Assembly: GCF_017353185.1 (NCBI RefSeq)
Contig: NZ_JAFMYV010000010.1
Span: 1 to 64,000 of the forward strand
Origin: Fibrella rubiginis
GTDB lineage: Bacteria; Bacteroidota; Bacteroidia; Cytophagales; Spirosomataceae
Length of the DNA stretch: 64,000 bases
Reading direction: 5' to 3'
The position numbers were made by a program, and so were the translations under genes. The stretch's first letter is position 1. Each line of letters opens with the position of its first letter. Under the pieces are notes generated by a model, which was not told the origin of the DNA, made no database searches, and saw only the letters and a program-made list of their open reading frames with translations. Of this stretch, positions 38,976 to 47,519 are shown in pieces.

Positions 38976-40316
38976 TTAATTTACCCCTGGCCGTAAGAGC
39001 CAGCCGGTTTGGCCGGCGGTTGTTCTGATAAGCCAAAAATTAGGTACCTGCCCCAACACCGCTACGGAACTACCTGCCGGTAAGGTCTGTATTACCGCCG
39101 CGCGGGGGTGGGCTTCGTCCAGCAGGGGCATGGCGGCGGGTAGCTGATCTGTGCGGAGTGGTTTAGCCAGCACCTCAACAGTCTCACGGGCCACATAGCC
39201 TGTCTGCCCCGTAGGCAGCCCCACCCGCAGCCAGTTGGCAGTGCCGCCCAGAATGGTAAGTGGCTGCTGACGGGCCAACTCACGCAGGGCGGGTGTGTCG
39301 CTGCCGGGGGCCAGCCGGAGTGATGCCTTGCCGGCGCTGATCCGTACTGAATCGCCGAGCAGAGCCGGGTTAATCAGTTCCTGCTGGGCTGGACCACGAC
39401 CCAACCGCACGTAGGGTAGGGGATCAACGGCCCCATCGGCATACGTATATACACCAAAGTGTAAGTGTGGACCGGTAGTGCGGGCGTTGCCGGTGTTGCC
39501 CACAAAACCGATCGTGTCGCCAGGGTTCACACGCTGCCCGGTAGCGACATTGAAGCGGTCTAAATGAGCGTAATAGAGCCGCTGCTCCCGGTCATTGTCG
39601 GTCAGGAAAACAACGTTGCCGCCCAGCTCGTTCTGGCCAACCCGCGAAATAACCCCGGCTACCGAGGCAATGGCCGGGGTGCCCTTGGGCGCAAAAATGT
39701 CGATGCCCTCGTGCCGGCGACGGCCCCCATCGCGGGGTACGCCAAAATAGCTGCTGATTTGCTTGCTGCTGCGTCCCTGCACCGGAAACTGCAACACCGG
39801 ATCGCGGGTGATGGCCAGGGTATAACGACCCGACCGGAGTAGTTCGGGCTGCACGCGGATAAGGTACGTCTGCGTACGGCGGGGTTCCCAGACCAGTTCG
39901 GCGGGTGCGTTGGTAGTATCTGTTTTGGCCGACGCGACGGGGCTGGTCCTATTCCCTTCCAGCGCAAACACGTCCACAAACACCCGCACCGGTTCGCGCC
40001 CCTGCACGCTGACCCGAATGGTGAACTTGTCGCCCCGAACGCCCGCCATCCGGTAGCCCACGGCCAGGGGCTGACCGGCGCTGAAGTAGCCGCTTTCGCG
40101 ATAGGGCACGCTGATGGTGAGTGAGTCGCGGAGGGCGCGTTGAGCGGCTCTGGCCCAATCCAGCCCCAGGGCTGTGTGGTCAAGCTGCGCCGTTTTCAGC
40201 GACTGTTCGTAGCGTTCGTGGGCTGATGGGGTGCGAAACAAGCTGCTGCCGGGACCACTGCCCGTGCAGGCTGCCAGCAGCGCCAGCAAGCTCAGGTAGG
40301 TTAGTTGTGTTTTCAT
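38976..40316 (-). CDS. M23 family metallopeptidase lipoprotein with C-terminal SH3 region
   Basis: A 446-residue cell-wall peptidase. The ATG at 40316 starts a lipoprotein signal (YLSLLALLAACTG, Cys at about 17); the open frame before it is repeat-derived. A beta-rich middle region (about 60-190) precedes the peptidase domain with HEGIDIFAPKGTPAIASVAG (HxxxD), YYAHLDRF and GPHLHFGVY. These are the zinc ligands and catalytic His of LytM/M23 endopeptidases. The C-terminal 120 residues contain two SH3b-like stretches (LTILGGTANWLRVGLPTGQTGYVARE and a second ending TAGQTGWLLRPG). It probably cleaves peptidoglycan cross-links from the outer membrane. A hairpin lies just upstream. Confidence 0.9.
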   Translation of the reverse strand: MKTQLTYLSLLALLAACTGSGPGSSLFRTPSAHERYEQSLKTAQLDHTALGLDWARAAQRALRDSLTISVPYRESGYFSAGQPLAVGYRMAGVRGDKFTIRVSVQGREPVRVFVDVFALEGNRTSPVASAKTDTTNAPAELVWEPRRTQTYLIRVQPELLRSGRYTLAITRDPVLQFPVQGRSSKQISSYFGVPRDGGRRRHEGIDIFAPKGTPAIASVAGVISRVGQNELGGNVVFLTDNDREQRLYYAHLDRFNVATGQRVNPGDTIGFVGNTGNARTTGPHLHFGVYTYADGAVDPLPYVRLGRGPAQQELINPALLGDSVRISAGKASLRLAPGSDTPALRELARQQPLTILGGTANWLRVGLPTGQTGYVARETVEVLAKPLRTDQLPAAMPLLDEAHPRAAVIQTLPAGSSVAVLGQVPNFWLIRTTAGQTGWLLRPGVN

Positions 40317-40324
40317 AGGAGGTA

Positions 40325-40399
40325 GACGTTGGACGTCAGACGCTGGACGTTGGACGGTGTTCTTAGAAGTCCAACATCCAGTGTCCAGCATCCAACGTC
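40325..40399. repeat. 31-bp inverted repeat, GACGTTG heptads
   Basis: Arms 40325-40355 and 40369-40399 pair at about 25 of 31 bases. The left arm is four 7-bp units (GACGTTG, GACGTCA, GACGCTG, GACGTTG). It ends 6 bp from the TMEM175-like stop codon and begins 8 bp before the M23 peptidase ATG. Confidence 0.85.
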
Positions 40400-40405
40400 C
40401 ATTGC

Positions 40406-41038
40406 TTAAACGACCCGTTCGCGGTGGTATTTCAGGCGGGAGAGATAGACGACCATGCCGAACCCAATGAGCAGGCTGAGATAGGGCGACAGCAACGATG
40501 ACAGCGCCGCCACCACATAGGTGATGATACTGATTACCAGACCCATTCGTACGGTTTGTACTTTCACGTCGGCGGCGGGGCGTTTCAGCAGGTAATAATC
40601 TTTGGTGGCATGTGCCCACATCAGGTAGAGCGACGCGCAGATGCCCGCAAACAGAAACATGTAGACGAACCCCGCCAGCGTCATGGCCTCGGTGGCAATG
40701 TAGTTGGACATGAGTGAGGTCGTAAACGGGATAGTGCTCACCAATAGCAGGTGCAGCCCGTTATAATACATAAACCGGCTGTCGCTCCGCCGAATCACGT
40801 TATACATCCGGTGGTGGTTGACCCAGATAATGAAGATGGTGGCGAAGCTCAACCCGAAGGCAATGTAGGCGGGCCATTGTTTAAAGAGAGCATGCAACAA
40901 CTGCATATTGCCATAGTCGCCCTCAGGATGGCGCGGTGCTTTCAACTCGAACGTCAGCAGCGTGATATCAATGGCGAAGACCCCATCGCTGAAGGCCTCC
41001 ATCCGCACAGTCTCGTTTTCCTGAAAGGTGTTGTTCAT
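40406..41038 (-). CDS. TMEM175-like (DUF1211) potassium channel family protein
   Basis: A 210-residue membrane protein with six hydrophobic segments, the bacterial TMEM175 size for a six-helix unit. The signature R/K-x-E-AFSDGVFAIDITLLTFEL lies at the start of TM1 (residues 13-32), and the FSDGVFAI motif forms the pore-lining helix in this family. The loop HHRMYNVIRRSDSRFMYYNGLHLLLVSTIPFTTSLMS is also typical. Bacterial members conduct K+ as tetramers in the inner membrane. It lies between two unrelated repeats, with the 92-bp-arm repeat immediately upstream of its ATG. Confidence 0.88.
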   Translation of the reverse strand: MNNTFQENETVRMEAFSDGVFAIDITLLTFELKAPRHPEGDYGNMQLLHALFKQWPAYIAFGLSFATIFIIWVNHHRMYNVIRRSDSRFMYYNGLHLLLVSTIPFTTSLMSNYIATEAMTLAGFVYMFLFAGICASLYLMWAHATKDYYLLKRPAADVKVQTVRMGLVISIITYVVAALSSLLSPYLSLLIGFGMVVYLSRLKYHRERVV

Positions 41039-41045
41039 GTTGGAG

Positions 41046-41264
41046 AAACAAGAATAGACCGCTGATGGCGCAGATTGGGCTGATTTACACGAATTTTTTT
41101 GGACAGGATTATCAGGATTTCAAGATTGACAGGATTTCGCATTTGCCCCACTGATTTGTTGTAGAACAATCAAAACCCTGTGGATCCTGCTAATCCTGAA
41201 ATCCTGTCCAAAAAAATTCGTGTAAATCAGCCCAATCTATGTTATCAGCGGTCTATTCTTGTTT
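41046..41264. repeat. Very long inverted repeat (about 92-bp arms) with 9-bp units
   Basis: Arms 41046-41137 and 41172-41264 pair over most of their length, including a CAGATTGGGC/GCCCAATCT block and a 7-bp A/T run. The inner part is made of CAGGATT-containing 9-bp units (GACAGGATT, ATCAGGATT). The right arm covers the last codons and the TAG stop of the APC permease gene at 41253; the left arm begins 7 bp before the TMEM175-like ATG. Confidence 0.92.
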
Positions 41265-42716
41265 CCGTTTCGTCCAGTAATACACCGGCACGCCCAGCCC
41301 GGCAATCAGGAGACCCATGCCGGTGTTGAAGCGGGTGGTGGGGTTATAGAGCAGGATAAGGCAGATGGCCGTGCCCGCCAGCATGTAGATGGCCGGAACC
41401 AGTGGGTAGCCAAACGCACGGTAGGGGCGTTCGGCGTTGGGTTCCTTGCGGCGCAGGATAAACAACCCGCCGATGGTGACGATATAGAAGCAAAGCGAAG
41501 TAAACGTGCAGTAGTCCAGCAGGTCGCCGTAGGTACCTGACAGACAAAGCAGGGATGCCCAAATGCATTGCAGCCAGAGCGCCCGGCCCGGCACGGCGTT
41601 TTCGTTCAGGTGCGAAGCCTGCCTGATGAATAGCCCGTCTTTAGCCATGGCGTAGTAGAGCCGTGCCCCCGCCAGAATCAGCCCGTTGTTGCACCCAAAC
41701 GTGGATACCATAATGAGTACGGCCATAATAGCCACGCCAATGTTGCCGAAAATGGTCGACACGGCGGCGGTGGCTACCCGGTCGGCGGTGGCAAACTGAA
41801 TACCCCGGCCCACAATGTCGGTAGCGGTGGGCAGGCCTTTCAGCGGCAGCAAAGACAAATACGACAGGTTGGCCAGAAAGTAGATGGTGGTTACGATGAG
41901 CGTGCCAAAAAACAGGGCCAGCGGAATGTTGCGACGCGGATTTTTGATTTCGCCCGCGATGAAGGTTACGTTGTTCCAGGCATCAGCCGAAAACAGCGAC
42001 CCCACCATGGAGGTGCCAAAGGCCAGCAGCAGGGCGAAACCCGCCAGGGGCAGCACCTCGCCCGTGGCCGACGTGGTCGACGCGGCCCAGGCGTTGGTGA
42101 GGTTGGCCGAGAGCAGGCCGCTGCTGAGCCCCAGGGAAATGCCCACCACAATCAGCCCCAGCAGCGCAATGAGTTTGGCCGAGGTAAACACGTTCTGAAT
42201 CAGCTTCCCGCTTTGCACCCCCCGACTGTTGAGCCAGGTGAGCAGCACCAGACTACTGATGGCATAGAGCGACCCCAGTGTAATCTTGACCGGCCCCAGC
42301 GCCAGCAACACGTTTTCGGGACCGAGAGCGGGCATGAACACCGCCGAGAACTTAGTGAACGCCACGGCCACGGCGGCAATGGTACCCGTTTGGATAACGG
42401 TGAAAACGGTCCAGCCGTAAACGAAACCTGTCAGGTGCCCGTAGGCGCGCTGGATGTAGATGTATTGGCCGCCGGCTTTGGGCATCATCCCCGCCAGTTC
42501 ACCGTAGCTGAGTGCCGCTGCCACGGTGAGCACGCCCGTAAGCACCCACAACATAAGCAACCACCCCGACGAGCCGAGATTACGGGCCATCCCCGCCGTG
42601 ACAATAAACACCCCCGACCCAATCATGGATCCGGAGACAATGAGTGTGGAGTCGAGCAGACTCAGCGAACGGTTAAAATCGGTAGAAATAGGTGTCGTAT
42701 CAGTCGGTTGCGACAT
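41253..42716 (-). CDS. APC superfamily amino acid permease
   Basis: A 487-residue inner-membrane transporter with 12 predicted helices. The ATG at 42716 is chosen (MSQPTDTTP...); the frame is open 12 codons further. Helix 1 carries SGSMIGSGVFIVTAG, the unwound Gly-rich substrate-binding segment of the APC fold. GELAGMMPKAGGQYIYIQRAYG is in helix 3, and FSADAWNNVTFIAGEIKNPRRNIP occupies the helix 6-7 region, all typical of LAT/serine-threonine exchanger-like members. The substrate is probably an amino acid, with unknown specificity. The C-terminus R-K-Q-E-stop lies within the arm of the repeat at 41046-41264. Confidence 0.92.
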   Translation of the reverse strand: MSQPTDTTPISTDFNRSLSLLDSTLIVSGSMIGSGVFIVTAGMARNLGSSGWLLMLWVLTGVLTVAAALSYGELAGMMPKAGGQYIYIQRAYGHLTGFVYGWTVFTVIQTGTIAAVAVAFTKFSAVFMPALGPENVLLALGPVKITLGSLYAISSLVLLTWLNSRGVQSGKLIQNVFTSAKLIALLGLIVVGISLGLSSGLLSANLTNAWAASTTSATGEVLPLAGFALLLAFGTSMVGSLFSADAWNNVTFIAGEIKNPRRNIPLALFFGTLIVTTIYFLANLSYLSLLPLKGLPTATDIVGRGIQFATADRVATAAVSTIFGNIGVAIMAVLIMVSTFGCNNGLILAGARLYYAMAKDGLFIRQASHLNENAVPGRALWLQCIWASLLCLSGTYGDLLDYCTFTSLCFYIVTIGGLFILRRKEPNAERPYRAFGYPLVPAIYMLAGTAICLILLYNPTTRFNTGMGLLIAGLGVPVYYWTKRKQE

Positions 42717-42781
42717 AAAAGGATAGGTAGTAGCCAGAGAAGTGCCTTGCAAGATAAGGAAAGAGTGGCACTGCCCACTCC

Positions 42782-44809
42782 CTACCGCACCCGTACGCCC
42801 ACACTCGCTTCATCGTCTTCGCCGAGGCCAAAGGCGTTGCTGTGCGACGAATCGAGGTCGGGCTGGTTAGCGGCGGTGATAAGGGCGCGGAGGAGCTGCT
42901 CACCCGCGCCTGCTACTACAAGGGGCACTGTCGTTATGGTCAGTTGGTTTAGGGCCACCGCAACAGCCGGGAGGGTAACGGTCTGTCCTACCTGCGTGAA
43001 ACCACTGCCAGCAGCCAGTTGCCAGCCCGCGGGCAGGGTCAGTTGCACCACCACGCCTGTGGCCCCCAGCGCCCCCCGGTTAGCCACCACTACCGACAGG
43101 TTAATTGCCGCCCCTGATGTGGGTGATCGAAGATCAGTTTGCAGACCAAGGCTCAAATCGGCCTCACTGGCACCGGGCGCGGGTTGGTTAAGTTGCACAG
43201 GCGGCAGAATGCGGAAGATTGGATTAGGCGAAACGTAGACCGAATTTCCCGTCTCTTTGGTTCGCAGATCAACCGTGGCAGCGTCGTCATCGCCGTCGGC
43301 AGTGCCGGAGTTAAGGTAGCTGTCGGGATCATTCTGGCTCGACTCGGTAATCTGGGCAGCAGTACGGTATATGCCCGGAGTCGTAACCTGAGCACTGAAT
43401 GAGAACGTGGCCGACCCCGCTACCGGTACCGTACCCACGGCTATGTTCACTGCTCCGCCATTGCTCGAAACGCCCCCCTGCGCACTACCCAGAAAAGTCA
43501 TGTTGGGTGGTAACAGGCTTTGGGCTACTATATTGTCGGCTACTTGCGGTCCGCTGTTTTTCACGGTAACTGAAAAAACAACGGCCTCGTTGACCCGTGG
43601 TGTTCGCTTGTTCACCGCCATCGCCAGCGAGAGGTCGGCAGCCGGCAGGGTGGTGAATGTACTGGTGTAAGGAGGTGGCGTTTCGCTGCCATCGGCACAT
43701 AACACCGTACTACGGGCTTCGTAGGTTGTGTTGGGCGTCAACCCCGTAATGGTCAATGCCGTCGACTCGGCCGTGGTAAAGGAATTGGGCCAGGTGGCAC
43801 TGCCTGCGGTCCGGTACTCGATCCGGTATAGGACCGCAGGCCGGGTAGCCACGTTGAACAGAACCGACGTGGCGGCGGGCGTGATGCCATAGATGTAGGT
43901 AGACGAGCACTGCGTGGTAAAATTGTTTACCGCCGACCAGCCACTGGGTGTGCCGCTGCAAATCATACGTACCTGCCATTCATAAGTGGTGGCGTTGACC
44001 AGCCCCGTGATGGTATAGAAATTACCCGTTATAGCAGGCCCTTCAGTCCATGCTGCGTTGCTACCCGCCACCCGCCATCGAATGCTGTAGCTATACGGTT
44101 GAATGTCGGCCCAGTAAACGGTAGCGGCCGTTGCACTGACGTCTGAACCATAGATCAGACCCGGAGGTGAACACTGGGCTACAAACAGGCGGGGACTGGT
44201 AAACGCCGACTCATCGGCGGGTGAACAAATAGCTTTGATGCGCCATTCGTAGGCCACGCCGGTGGTTAACCCCGTTAGGCTGTAGCCGTAGCTCGAACCG
44301 CCGTTGGCGGGTAGTGAGAGCGAGTTGGGCCATGTTGCCGTGCCTGCCTGTCGCCAGTGCAACACCGTACTGACCGGGTAGGGTTTATTCCAGGCGAGGT
44401 CGGCGGTAGTGGGGCCGATGGTCGGTTCGCGCAGATCGTACGGGAGTTGGCAGGCCAGCGTAGTGAAACCGGCAATGGTCGAATAAGCCGACTGGCTACC
44501 ATCGGCGCAGAGCGCCCTCACCCGAACCTCGTAGGATGTGGTGGCATTTAATCCGGTTAGCTCGTAAGAGTTATTATTGATTGTCAGGGAGTTAGGCCAG
44601 GTAGCAGCGCCTGTTATCCGCCAGTCGAGCTGATAAGCGGGACTGCCTACATTATCCCAGGCTAGCTGAGCGGAATTCACCGACGGATAGGCCGTATAAA
44701 TGGATGGCGTGGTGCAGGCCAGGGTGTTTTTCCCGTAGGTCGTTACACACAGAAATGGCCATATAAGTGCAGATAGCACAAGCATACGGTAGCGTAAACC
44801 ATTGATCAT
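42782..44809 (-). CDS. Secreted Fn3/DUF11 repeat surface protein
   Basis: A 675-residue exported protein. The ATG at 44809 precedes the signal segment (YRMLVLSALIWPFLCVTTYG). Four or five fibronectin type III repeats follow (about residues 35-400), each with an AYQLDWRITGAATWPNSL-like start and a Y-E-(V/W)-(R/Q)-V-R-(A/M) strand. Two DUF11-type beta domains come next (about 410-530 and 565-670), including VNEAVVFSVTVKNSGPQVADN and AAINLSVVVANRGALGATGV. Acidic GEDDEA-type ends follow each. There is no catalytic domain or obvious type IX C-terminal signal. It is probably an adhesive or structural cell-surface protein. It is transcribed divergently from the DUF6134 gene. Confidence 0.85.
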   Translation of the reverse strand: MINGLRYRMLVLSALIWPFLCVTTYGKNTLACTTPSIYTAYPSVNSAQLAWDNVGSPAYQLDWRITGAATWPNSLTINNNSYELTGLNATTSYEVRVRALCADGSQSAYSTIAGFTTLACQLPYDLREPTIGPTTADLAWNKPYPVSTVLHWRQAGTATWPNSLSLPANGGSSYGYSLTGLTTGVAYEWRIKAICSPADESAFTSPRLFVAQCSPPGLIYGSDVSATAATVYWADIQPYSYSIRWRVAGSNAAWTEGPAITGNFYTITGLVNATTYEWQVRMICSGTPSGWSAVNNFTTQCSSTYIYGITPAATSVLFNVATRPAVLYRIEYRTAGSATWPNSFTTAESTALTITGLTPNTTYEARSTVLCADGSETPPPYTSTFTTLPAADLSLAMAVNKRTPRVNEAVVFSVTVKNSGPQVADNIVAQSLLPPNMTFLGSAQGGVSSNGGAVNIAVGTVPVAGSATFSFSAQVTTPGIYRTAAQITESSQNDPDSYLNSGTADGDDDAATVDLRTKETGNSVYVSPNPIFRILPPVQLNQPAPGASEADLSLGLQTDLRSPTSGAAINLSVVVANRGALGATGVVVQLTLPAGWQLAAGSGFTQVGQTVTLPAVAVALNQLTITTVPLVVAGAGEQLLRALITAANQPDLDSSHSNAFGLGEDDEASVGVRVR

Positions 44810-44973
44810 GAGGTAGTAACTTAGGTGAAACACGGACGATGAAGCTACTAAAATAGCGAACACGGTAGGCATGCACCGGCCAATCTATGTATTTGTTACT
44901 GCCGTATTTATGGGAATAGAGCACCCGGCCAACGTAGTTGTTCTTTGGTTTCACTAGCCGCTTTCCCCCCATT

Positions 44974-45585
44974 ATGCCGCAGTTATCAGTTCTGACTTTA
45001 TTCTGGTTGCTTGGTCAACAACCCCTGTCTGCGCAGCAGCGCCCCATCGAGACACGTCGGTTTGCCATAGATATAGCCGGTGCCCGTATTGGTAGTATGA
45101 CAGTGACGCGTCAGCTAATGCCAGGTAATGAGGTGATCTATACGCAAATCAGCGACGTGCGGGTTAACTTCCTGATCTATAAAGTGAAGGTGTATTACAA
45201 GGTCGTAAGCCTGTTTCGGCAGGGGCAAATGATCAATGCCACCGTTGATGCGCAAACCAATAAGGGCAACTATGCTTCACGTACTGTCTGGAAGGGCGAT
45301 CATTACGACATCGAAGCTAATCAGTATAAATACACCCGTAAGAGTACAGAACCACGAAAGATTGATTATACCGTTACGATGTTGTACTTTAGCGAACCCA
45401 CTGGCAAACAGCGGGTCTATGCTGAGTATTTTGGTGATTATTTTAATCTTACTTCCGCGCTTCGGTCCGACTATAAAGCCAGACTGGACGACCGGGAGGA
45501 TGAGTATATTTACGAAAAGGGCCGTTTGGTGAAAGTGATTAAGAAAAACGCCCTGAAGAATTTTGTGATACGCCCGCTGGACTAA
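44974..45585 (+). CDS. DUF6134-like secreted protein
   Basis: A 203-residue exported protein. The ATG at 44974 starts a signal peptide (MPQLSVLTLFWLLGQQPLSAQ); the frame is open 12 codons upstream. The mature part is beta-rich: RRFAIDIAGARIGSMTVTRQ, YTQISDVRVNFLIYKVKVYYKVVSLF, TNKGNYASRTVWKGDHYDIE, then YTVTMLYFSEPTGKQRVYAEYFGDYF. This order matches the DUF6134 family as I recall it, beta-barrel-like proteins of Bacteroidota envelopes. No activity is known. It is followed 95 bp later by the lytic transglycosylase gene in the same direction, possibly the same transcript. Confidence 0.75.
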   Translation: MPQLSVLTLFWLLGQQPLSAQQRPIETRRFAIDIAGARIGSMTVTRQLMPGNEVIYTQISDVRVNFLIYKVKVYYKVVSLFRQGQMINATVDAQTNKGNYASRTVWKGDHYDIEANQYKYTRKSTEPRKIDYTVTMLYFSEPTGKQRVYAEYFGDYFNLTSALRSDYKARLDDREDEYIYEKGRLVKVIKKNALKNFVIRPLD

Positions 45586-45680
45586 GCCGAGGATGAGGAG
45601 CGCGACAAGAGGAATGGTGAAACAGCAGCCGGGGAAACCCACCAGTGCGAAACCTAATAAGCCTCTTAGGCGATCCATAA

Positions 45681-46961
45681 ATGAAACACCTCTTACTCTT
45701 CAGGGCAGGCTTTGGCCTGTTGGCAGGTCCCGCCGCGATGGCGCAACCGCTATCCAACGCCCAAACCTTTGCCACCGATGATGACCTGCGCTTTTGCGGT
45801 GAACAACTGCCTCAGTATCTGCCCACGGTAGCCCAGCGCTGGCAGAAGACCCTTAGCCGCCGTGCCCGCTACGCCGACGATCTGCTGGAGATTCAGAAGC
45901 AGGCCGCCGTTATTTTTCCTATTATCGAGCCTATTCTGGCCCAATACGCCGTTCCAAAAGACATGAAATACCTCGCTCTGGTCGAGAGCGAACTGAACGA
46001 GCATGCGCTGTCGCGGAAGGGTGCCGCCGGAATCTGGCAACTGATGCCACAGACCGCCCGCAAACTGGGCCTGAGCACCCGCCGCCGTAACGATGAGCGC
46101 TATAATCTGGTGAAAGCCACGCATGCCGCCTGCCAATACCTCTGGGAATTGTACCGCCAGACGGGGTCATGGATGCTGGCCGCTTCGGCCTACAACGCCG
46201 GGCCAACTTACATTGCCCAACTAGCCAAGCAGTTTCCGACAGAACATCCGCTGATGCTGCCCTTCGCCAAAGCCGAAACACAAGCCTATGTTTACCAGGC
46301 TATTGCCTACAAGGAATTATTGTCCCGCCCGGAACATTATGCCGATCTGCTCACCAGCCGGGCGGTGCTGGCGCTAAGCCAGCGTGTAGGTGTGGTAACC
46401 CCCGCCGAGCGGCAAACGATCCTGGCGGCTATTGAGCAACCTCACCCCGAGGCAGACGAACAGGTAGCCGAAACCACTACGGCTGCTTTTCTGCCTGCCA
46501 AGGCCGTTGTTATGTTGACCCCCGAAACGCCCGCCGCCAGCCGCCCTGCCGAGGTTCGTTTGACCGACGTCCGGCCTGTGGCAACAACAGCGGCAACCGC
46601 GCCCAGACCGGTTGCTGAAGCGGCCCCGCCTGCGGCCCACCACTGGCCGTCGGTACGTACGCGTAATTTAACCAATGAGCGTGTTACGGAAGGGCAACAG
46701 TTTGTTTTTGAAGTAGTTAACGCGCAGGAGTTCGACGGACAGACGCTGTCGGTTGGTGATCTGGTGTATGCCTATGTTGAACTCATTGAACCCAACTCGG
46801 GCCGGGTTTACCTCCGTGCCGACCGGGTGGTGTCGTCGCAAACGCGCGAAACGCTGCCGCTAAAGCTGGTGGCCGTTGAGAAAAGCCGCCAACGTGGTGT
46901 GCCCATGCCCATGCGCGATGCCGTGGCGTCAGGCTGGCAGCTAACCTGGGAGAAACTGTAA
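45681..46961 (+). CDS. MltD-like lytic transglycosylase
   Basis: A 426-residue exported enzyme with a signal peptide (MKHLLLFRAGFGLLAGPAAMAQ). The SLT domain spans about residues 75-215. The catalytic Glu102 lies in KYLALVESELN, followed by GAAGIWQLMPQTARKLGL and the AYNAGP motif. The family cleaves the MurNAc-GlcNAc bond with formation of 1,6-anhydro ends. A low-complexity Ala/Pro linker (about 255-330) leads to a C-terminal beta domain of about 90 residues (FVFEVVNAQEFDGQTLSVGDLVYAYVELIEP...). LysM repeats seen in many MltD proteins are absent. A classical terminator follows. Confidence 0.9.
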   Translation: MKHLLLFRAGFGLLAGPAAMAQPLSNAQTFATDDDLRFCGEQLPQYLPTVAQRWQKTLSRRARYADDLLEIQKQAAVIFPIIEPILAQYAVPKDMKYLALVESELNEHALSRKGAAGIWQLMPQTARKLGLSTRRRNDERYNLVKATHAACQYLWELYRQTGSWMLAASAYNAGPTYIAQLAKQFPTEHPLMLPFAKAETQAYVYQAIAYKELLSRPEHYADLLTSRAVLALSQRVGVVTPAERQTILAAIEQPHPEADEQVAETTTAAFLPAKAVVMLTPETPAASRPAEVRLTDVRPVATTAATAPRPVAEAAPPAAHHWPSVRTRNLTNERVTEGQQFVFEVVNAQEFDGQTLSVGDLVYAYVELIEPNSGRVYLRADRVVSSQTRETLPLKLVAVEKSRQRGVPMPMRDAVASGWQLTWEKL

Positions 46962-46987
46962 CAGACTGGTTGTTGCCTTGTATCATG

Positions 46988-47019
46988 GGCGTAGCACTTC
47001 CGGGTGCTGCGCCTTTTTT
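46988..47019 (+). terminator. Intrinsic terminator after the transglycosylase gene
   Basis: GGCGTAGCAC (46988-46997) pairs with GTGCTGCGCC (47004-47013, one wobble), followed by six T. Confidence 0.9.
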
Positions 47020-47020
47020 G

Positions 47021-47028
47021 TACCTTTA
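47021..47028 (+). promoter_or_regulatory. -7-like box 4 bp before the alkyltransferase-like gene
   Basis: TACCTTTA, one base off TAnnTTTG, lies 4 bp before the ATG at 47033 and just after the preceding terminator. If used, it gives a leaderless mRNA. Confidence 0.3.
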
Positions 47029-47032
47029 ACGT

Positions 47033-47407
47033 ATGGCCGATAAACGCAAGATCACTACTGCCGATGGCTTGGTGGCTGACCCGCCCCGCGATTATTTTGA
47101 GGACGTATATGCCGTGGTGCGGCAAATACCCGTGGGGCGCGTGACTACCTACGGAGCCATTGCGCAGTACCTGAGCTTACGGGCCGGGGCGCGTATGGTA
47201 GGCTGGGCCATGAGCAGCAGCCACACGCATACCGACGTACCCGCGCACCGGGTCATCAACCGGCTTGGCATTTTGTCGGGCAAAAATTTCTTTGGCTCAC
47301 CCACCCGTATGCAGGAATTGCTCGAAGCCGAGGGCATCCGCATAGAGAACGATCAGGTGGTCCGCTTTAAAGAGCTTCTTTGGGACCCTTCTGTAGAACT
47401 GAACTGA
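47033..47407 (+). CDS. Alkyltransferase-like (ATL) DNA base-flipping protein
   Basis: A 124-residue protein with the MGMT C-terminal DNA-binding fold: FEDVYAVVRQIPVGRVTTYGAIAQYLSL, GARMVGWAMSS, PAHRVINRLG (residues 70-79). In O6-alkylguanine methyltransferases the last motif is PCHRV with a catalytic Cys. Here Ala71 replaces it, so the protein cannot accept alkyl groups. It should act as an ATL protein, which flips alkylated guanines and recruits nucleotide excision repair. It is cytosolic. Its TGA stop at 47405-47407 touches the first base of the 48-bp hairpin that precedes the hybrid kinase gene. Confidence 0.9.
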   Translation: MADKRKITTADGLVADPPRDYFEDVYAVVRQIPVGRVTTYGAIAQYLSLRAGARMVGWAMSSSHTHTDVPAHRVINRLGILSGKNFFGSPTRMQELLEAEGIRIENDQVVRFKELLWDPSVELN

Positions 47408-47510
47408 TTTACGATGGACGACTTACGATGTACGATTGCTTGCTTTCGCCAGAGCATGACTACTCTGGCGAAAGCAAGCAATCGTACATCGTAAGTCGTC
47501 CATCGTAAAT
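47407..47510. repeat. Perfect 48-bp inverted repeat with TACGATG heptads
   Basis: Arms 47407-47454 and 47463-47510 are perfect complements around an 8-bp loop. The left arm has 7-bp units (TACGATG, GACGACT, TACGATG, TACGATT) and then GCTTGCTTTCGCCAGAG. It starts on the last base of the upstream stop codon and ends 9 bp before the kinase ATG. Confidence 0.95.
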
Positions 47511-47519
47511 TCCCTGACT

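Noticed and set aside
42213..43238. A 341-codon plus-strand frame across the APC permease and Fn3/DUF11 genes
   Set aside because: It spans two strongly supported minus-strand genes and their promoter region, with low-complexity translation.
45593..45781. A 62-codon basic frame overlapping the transglycosylase start
   Set aside because: It runs out of frame into the transglycosylase signal peptide and has no recognisable pattern.
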